Shown here: piece by piece, positions 60,426-64,000 of the stretch
Layout of the letters: every line of letters starts with the position of its first letter
Position numbering within the stretch: position 1 is the first letter of the stretch
DNA from: Lachnospiraceae bacterium
Lineage (GTDB): Bacteria; Bacillota; Clostridia; Lachnospirales; Lachnospiraceae
Assembly (NCBI GenBank): GCA_009911505.1
Contig: QXXL01000016.1
Location: 1 to 64,000 of the forward strand
DNA: 64,000 nt
Direction: 5' to 3'
Program-made: the position numbers and the translations under genes
The notes under the pieces: model-generated
Told to the model about the DNA's origin: nothing
Databases searched by the model: none
Seen by the model: only the letters and a program-made list of their open reading frames with translations

Positions 60426-62338
60426 TGCCAGGGCCAATGCATGCAAGAAAAGTTCCCCCAAAGGGAAAGAATAAAATCAAAAATCCCGGAAAGCTGTTAA
60501 AGCGCCTGCTTTCCTATGTATTTCAAAACTACGGCGCAGCCTGTATCCTAGTCGTGATTTGTATTTTAATCAGCGTGCTGGCAAACGTACAGGGAACCTT
60601 ATTTTTAAAGACGCTGATTGACGTATACATTATGCCGTTAATCGGGAGCGAAAACCCGGATTTTTCCGGCCTGCTGCACGCGATAATCCGCGTCGGCGGC
60701 TTTTACGCCATTGGTGTTTTAAGCACTTTTGCTTATACCCGGATTATGATCTATGTGACGCAGGGCTCATTGCGCCGCCTGCGCGACGATTTGTTCGCCC
60801 ATATGGAAAAGCTGCCGATCCGGTATTTTGATACGAACGCGCACGGCAATATTATGTCGGTTTACACCAACGATATCGACACGCTGCGCCAGATGATAAG
60901 CCAGAGTATGCCGCAGCTGTTATCAAGCGGCATTACGATTTTGTCTGTTTTCATCAGCATGATAAGGCTTAGCATCCCCTTAACCGGAGTGACAATTCTT
61001 ATGGTTGTCCTGATGCTTGTGGTTACGGGGAAGGTAGCGGGCGCAAGCGGCAGCTATTTTATTGCGCAGCAGGCAAATATCGGCGAGGTCAACGGCTATA
61101 TTGAGGAAATGATGGAAGGCCAGAAGGTCGTTAAGGTATTCTGCCATGAAGAGGAGAGTACAAAACGTTTTCTGGAATTAAACGAAAAGCTGTTTGACAG
61201 CTCCTATAAAGCCAACCAGTACGCCAATATCCTGATGCCGTTAATCGCCCAGATGGGCAATATCAGTTATGTGCTTTGCGCTTTGGCCGGCGGTATCTTA
61301 GCGTTAAACAATATAGGCGGGTTTACGGTAGGCGGCCTTGCCAGCTTTCTGACCTTCAACAAAAGCTTTAACATGCCGATCAGCCAGGTCAGCCAGCAGC
61401 TGAACAGTATTATTATGGCTATGGCGGGCGCGCAGCGCGTGTTTGCCCTGTTGGACGAACAGCCGGAAACCAACGACGGCTATGTGACTTTAGTCAATGC
61501 AAAGGAAGAAAACGGGAAGCTTATGGAATCCGACGAGCGTACCGGGATCTGGGCGTGGAAGCATTTCCATAAGGATTCGGGCACGACGGATTATATCCGG
61601 CAGCAGGGGGATCTCGTGTTAGACGGCGTGGATTTTGGCTATACGGAGGAGAAAACCGTGCTGCATGATATCCGCCTTTATGCAAAGCCCGGGCAGAAAA
61701 TTGCGTTTGTCGGTTCTACCGGGGCCGGAAAGACGACGATTACCAATCTAATCAATCGGTTTTATGATATTTCCGACGGGAAAATCCGTTATGACGGGAT
61801 TAATATTAACAAGATTAAAAAGGAAGATCTGCGTCATTCGCTTGGCATGGTGCTGCAGGATACGCACCTGTTTACGAATACCGTGATGGAAAATATCCGT
61901 TACGGGCGGCTGGACGCGACGGACGAGGAAGTAATAGCGGCGGCGAAGCTTGCCAATGCGGACGGGTTTATCCGGCGTCTGCCGAAGGGGTATGATACGG
62001 TGCTGCAGGGAGACGGCGCAAGCTTAAGCCAGGGGCAGAGGCAGCTGCTTGCGATTGCCAGGGCGGCGGTAGCGGATCCGCCTGCGCTGATTTTGGATGA
62101 GGCGACAAGCTCGATTGACACCCGGACTGAGCGGATTGTGCAGGACGGGATGGATAAGCTGATGAAGGGCAGGACCACGTTTGTAATTGCGCACAGGCTT
62201 TCTACGGTGAAGAACAGTGATTGTATTGTAGTGCTGGAGAACGGGTGTGTGATTGAGAAGGGGACGCATGAGGAATTGTTGGAGGAGAAAGGGAAGTATT
62301 ATCAGCTTTATACGGGGAATAGTATTGCTATTGGTTAG
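60425..62338 (+). CDS. Heterodimeric ABC exporter subunit 2 (canonical Walker motifs)
   Basis: A protein of 637 residues. The transmembrane part has an N-terminal tail of about 30 basic residues. The ATPase has normal Walker A GSTGAGKTT and Walker B ALILDEATSSID with the catalytic Glu, but its signature is LSQGQRQ rather than LSGGQ. Paired with subunit 1 this gives one competent site, built from this Walker A/B and the partner's VSGGQ, and one degenerate site. About 45 extra residues sit just before the ATPase domain (near NAKEENGKLMESDERTG). Drugs or peptides are likely substrates. Confidence 0.9.
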   Translation: MPGPMHARKVPPKGKNKIKNPGKLLKRLLSYVFQNYGAACILVVICILISVLANVQGTLFLKTLIDVYIMPLIGSENPDFSGLLHAIIRVGGFYAIGVLSTFAYTRIMIYVTQGSLRRLRDDLFAHMEKLPIRYFDTNAHGNIMSVYTNDIDTLRQMISQSMPQLLSSGITILSVFISMIRLSIPLTGVTILMVVLMLVVTGKVAGASGSYFIAQQANIGEVNGYIEEMMEGQKVVKVFCHEEESTKRFLELNEKLFDSSYKANQYANILMPLIAQMGNISYVLCALAGGILALNNIGGFTVGGLASFLTFNKSFNMPISQVSQQLNSIIMAMAGAQRVFALLDEQPETNDGYVTLVNAKEENGKLMESDERTGIWAWKHFHKDSGTTDYIRQQGDLVLDGVDFGYTEEKTVLHDIRLYAKPGQKIAFVGSTGAGKTTITNLINRFYDISDGKIRYDGININKIKKEDLRHSLGMVLQDTHLFTNTVMENIRYGRLDATDEEVIAAAKLANADGFIRRLPKGYDTVLQGDGASLSQGQRQLLAIARAAVADPPALILDEATSSIDTRTERIVQDGMDKLMKGRTTFVIAHRLSTVKNSDCIVVLENGCVIEKGTHEELLEEKGKYYQLYTGNSIAIG

Positions 62339-62418
62339 AGCGTGGCTCTAAAATGCTTTTTGACAAATGTGCGGCTCATTTGGCATTCAAAGAGGTTGAC
62401 AAAAAATAGAATTTTTCA

Positions 62419-62447
62419 TTGTTTTTTTTGAATAGGTATGATATACT
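62419..62447 (+). promoter_or_regulatory. Promoter of tRNA-Ala
   Basis: TTGTTT (62419-62424), 17 bases, TATACT (62442-62447), ending 9 bases before the tRNA. Confidence 0.6.
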
Positions 62448-62456
62448 GTTCCTAAT

Positions 62457-62532
62457 GGGGCATTAGCGCAGCTGGGAGCGCGCCACACTGGCAGTGTGGA
62501 GGCCACGGGTTCGAGCCCCGTATGCTCCACCA
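62457..62532 (+). tRNA. tRNA-Ala (anticodon GGC), CCA encoded
   Basis: Acceptor stem GGGGCAT pairs with ATGCTCC; D arm GCGCAGCTGGGAGCGC; anticodon stem CCACA/TGTGG with loop CTGGCAG, anticodon GGC; T arm CGGGTTCGAGCCCCG; encoded ACCA end. It reads GCC and GCU. It stands alone between the ABC operon and the alarmone synthetase gene. Confidence 0.96.
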
Positions 62533-62591
62533 GAAAGTTCTTACTCCAACCTTTGCCAAAGAAATCTGATAAACGGTTGGGTATTGATGAT

Positions 62592-62625
62592 AAGAAGTCC
62601 ATGGGCAGGTGCCCATGGACTTCTT
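62592..62625. terminator. 15-bp perfect hairpin between tRNA-Ala and the alarmone synthetase gene
   Basis: AAGAAGTCCATGGGC (62592-62606) pairs with GCCCATGGACTTCTT (62611-62625), loop AGGT. There is no U run after it in the plus direction. It lies between convergent genes and may stop transcripts from either side, but the role is uncertain. Confidence 0.5.
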
Positions 62626-62640
62626 CGTCTACGGTAGAGT

Positions 62641-63243
62641 TCAAACATGCCCTACCCCCCCTGTATATTTGGCAAATTGTTTTTCAATAGCCACAAGTGC
62701 TTCTGCGTATTCTTTTAATTCGGCTGCAATTTGTTCCCTGTCATTCCGTTTTGTCTTATAAAGGACACGGTGCTCCATACTTGCCCAAAAATCCATAGAT
62801 AGTGTCCGGAATTGTATTTCCACTGGGAAATATTCCATTCCATCTAAACAATAAACAGGAACGCCTACGATAATATGATAGCTACGGTATCCATTTGGTT
62901 TTGGGTATTCTATATAATCGGATTCCCGGATTACAATTAAATCAGCCTGGAACTTTAAGGTGTCTACCAGGCTGTAAATATCTTCGGTAAAATAGCAGAT
63001 CACACGCAGGCCTGCAATATCCTGCAGGTAGTCTTTTGCATTTATCATCGTTGGCTCTTTATCTTTCTTCAGAAGCTTATTTTCAATGCTTTCTTTTTTC
63101 TTGATCCGTTCCTGAATATTATGTATGGGATGTGCGGCTGATATATTGTACAAGTTGTGTTCTAGTACATTCAGCCTTGCATGGAGAATATCTTTCGCAT
63201 CCGAGTAAGGTTGTATAAATGTGTAATATTGCTCATTTGTCAT
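62641..63243 (-). CDS. Small alarmone synthetase (RelA/SpoT domain only)
   Basis: A protein of 200 residues holding only a (p)ppGpp synthetase domain. Motifs are DIAGLRVICYF, YPKPNGYRSYHIIVGVP and VEIQFRTLSMDFWASMEHRVLYK. It lacks a hydrolase domain and the C-terminal TGS/ACT parts of long Rel, so it matches the RelQ/RelP class, which makes pppGpp or pGpp from GTP or GDP and ATP independently of the ribosome. AAGAAAGAGG lies before the start. The mRNA has a leader of about 250 bases if the promoter at 63497-63524 is used. Confidence 0.9.
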   Translation of the reverse strand: MTNEQYYTFIQPYSDAKDILHARLNVLEHNLYNISAAHPIHNIQERIKKKESIENKLLKKDKEPTMINAKDYLQDIAGLRVICYFTEDIYSLVDTLKFQADLIVIRESDYIEYPKPNGYRSYHIIVGVPVYCLDGMEYFPVEIQFRTLSMDFWASMEHRVLYKTKRNDREQIAAELKEYAEALVAIEKQFAKYTGGVGHV

Positions 63244-63769
63244 TGCTGTTGTGTTTTCCTCTTTCTTAGTTAATGTTAGTACCTCTCCAAATAGTTTTGT
63301 AAAGTTCCGCTGGGGAGAAGCCGTATAAACCGTATCCCCAAATTCATTCCTGTCATATGTACCGCTTGCTTAACGTGGTATTTGCAGCATTAGAATAAAT
63401 ATTAGTAGTTCAATCTGCATACAATCAGCCAACGTTTCCCGCATCCAGGAAAATCCCTCGCCAAGCAAGGCGTACATCTGCCGTATTGTTCAAACACGTA
63501 TAGTATACCTTGTTTTTTTGTCAAATATGTGCATATAGTGTAAAACTTTCCTAAGGAAACTATTAAATTTTAAATAATTTTTCCTGTACTGCAGCGAACC
63601 TTTAGCGTCCATACGGCTTTGGAGGCCCCTTTGCCACCACCCCCTACAGTTCGCTTCAATATTAGAGCGTATCCCTAAAATATATCTTTTATAGTAAGTG
63701 TAAGAGTACAGGCACAGCATAAGAAATTGCCAATATATTATTTTAAAAGAAAATCCAGGTGGAATTGTT
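63244..63769. other. Intergenic region, 526 bp, between divergent genes
   Basis: Contains the promoter and long leader of the alarmone synthetase gene. A GCGAAC/GTTCGC pair encloses a C-rich stretch (63595-63655) of unknown meaning. No coding frame with a ribosome site was found. Confidence 0.55.
63497..63524 (-). promoter_or_regulatory. Promoter of the alarmone synthetase gene
   Basis: On the minus strand a perfect TTGACA (63524-63519), 16 bases, then TATACG (63502-63497). The start codon is about 250 bases downstream. Confidence 0.65.
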
Positions 63770-64000
63770 ATGGAAGAACATACGCACATACTGGCTAATA
63801 CATGCAGCTTTGCCGGAATCAAACCAATTATGCTGGATTTGCCTTATCCGGCTATTGAAGCAGAAGGCAAAAACCTGTCATATGCAAATTTATTAAGCAT
63901 TGATTACTGTGGCTCTGTATCAGAGCTGTCTGCAATTACACAGTATATCAACAATGAAAACCGTATATCAGGCGAACGCTGCTCCCTGGCCAAAACGCTG
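63770..64000 (+). CDS. Putative ferritin-like/manganese-catalase-related protein, 5' part
   Basis: The first 77 codons, running off the window. It starts MEEHTHILANTCSFAGIKPI and continues LSYANLLSIDYCGSVSELSA and ITQYINNENRISGERCS. The SELSAITQYI helix resembles the metal-binding first helix of ferritin-like or manganese-catalase/spore-coat proteins of clostridia; this is recall, not proof. AGGTGG precedes the ATG. Confidence 0.6.
   Translation, partial: MEEHTHILANTCSFAGIKPIMLDLPYPAIEAEGKNLSYANLLSIDYCGSVSELSAITQYINNENRISGERCSLAKTL

Larger units (their letters stand above)
62339..62640 (+). other. Intergenic region, 302 bp, around tRNA-Ala
   Basis: Holds the tRNA promoter, the tRNA gene and the 15-bp hairpin, all listed separately. 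No protein gene is seen. Confidence 0.8.

Noticed and set aside
62396..62401. Perfect TTGACA as the tRNA-Ala -35 box
   Set aside because: It is 40 bases from TATACT, too far; TTGTTT at 62419 has the correct 17-base spacing.
1..64000. CRISPR array, rRNA operon or prophage
   Set aside because: No regularly spaced short repeats, rRNA sequence or phage structural genes were seen.

Overview
The window looks like chromosomal DNA of a flagellated Lachnospiraceae-type gut clostridium (Firmicutes). The evidence is a Hag-type flagellin next to a CsrA homologue, strong AGGAGG-type ribosome sites, sigma-A promoters of the TTGACA-17-TATAAT form, a Gram-positive lipoteichoic acid synthase-like enzyme, a clostridial ThiC with a TPP riboswitch, heterodimeric ABC exporters, and very large secreted proteins with Ig-like and BspA-like repeats. 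No species call is possible from the sequence alone.

Layout. 1-6536: a repeat fragment, an ATP-grasp ligase, a two-component system, a LacI regulator with a sugar acetyltransferase and a VOC protein, and two small orphan proteins. 6586-19111: a housekeeping block of dnaE, pfkA, tig, clpP, clpX, lon and engB. dnaE is broken into three exons by two ORF-less group II introns. 19130-21579: a znuABC-like metal ABC transporter that follows engB by 18 bases. 21613-29113: membrane proteins, a MATE exporter with a TetR regulator, and an MMPL/RND exporter with a secreted heptad-repeat partner. 29140-29237: a second copy of the left-edge repeat. 29255-36097: a siroheme reductase, flagellin, CsrA, a tyrosine recombinase and an LTA-synthase-like protein. 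36448-46729: a MacB-type exporter, two uncharacterised proteins and a hybrid histidine kinase. 46901-55141: one 2,746-residue secreted GH2 enzyme. 55215-64000: riboswitch-controlled thiC, a CgeB-like glycosyltransferase, a MarR-controlled heterodimeric ABC exporter, tRNA-Ala, a small alarmone synthetase, and the start of a further gene.

Most interesting system: positions 33016-33901. A short FimB/FimE-like tyrosine recombinase is bracketed by two 28-bp sites with dif-like architecture (11-bp arms around a 6-bp core). The sites match at 26 of 28 positions in inverted orientation and have identical cores. The left site lies 30 bp upstream of csrA, which is followed by flagellin. Just inside each site is a sigma-28-like promoter facing outward. 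The simplest reading is an invertible cassette that swaps the promoter feeding csrA-flagellin. The flagellin leader also has a hairpin presenting AGGA in its loop, plus a GGA in its Shine-Dalgarno, which is the expected CsrA target layout.

Second: two group II introns (772 and 728 bases, no maturase gene) interrupt dnaE. The first falls directly after the codon for the third catalytic aspartate. The reading frame is restored exactly on splicing, and each intron has an EBS1 candidate pairing with its own 5' exon.
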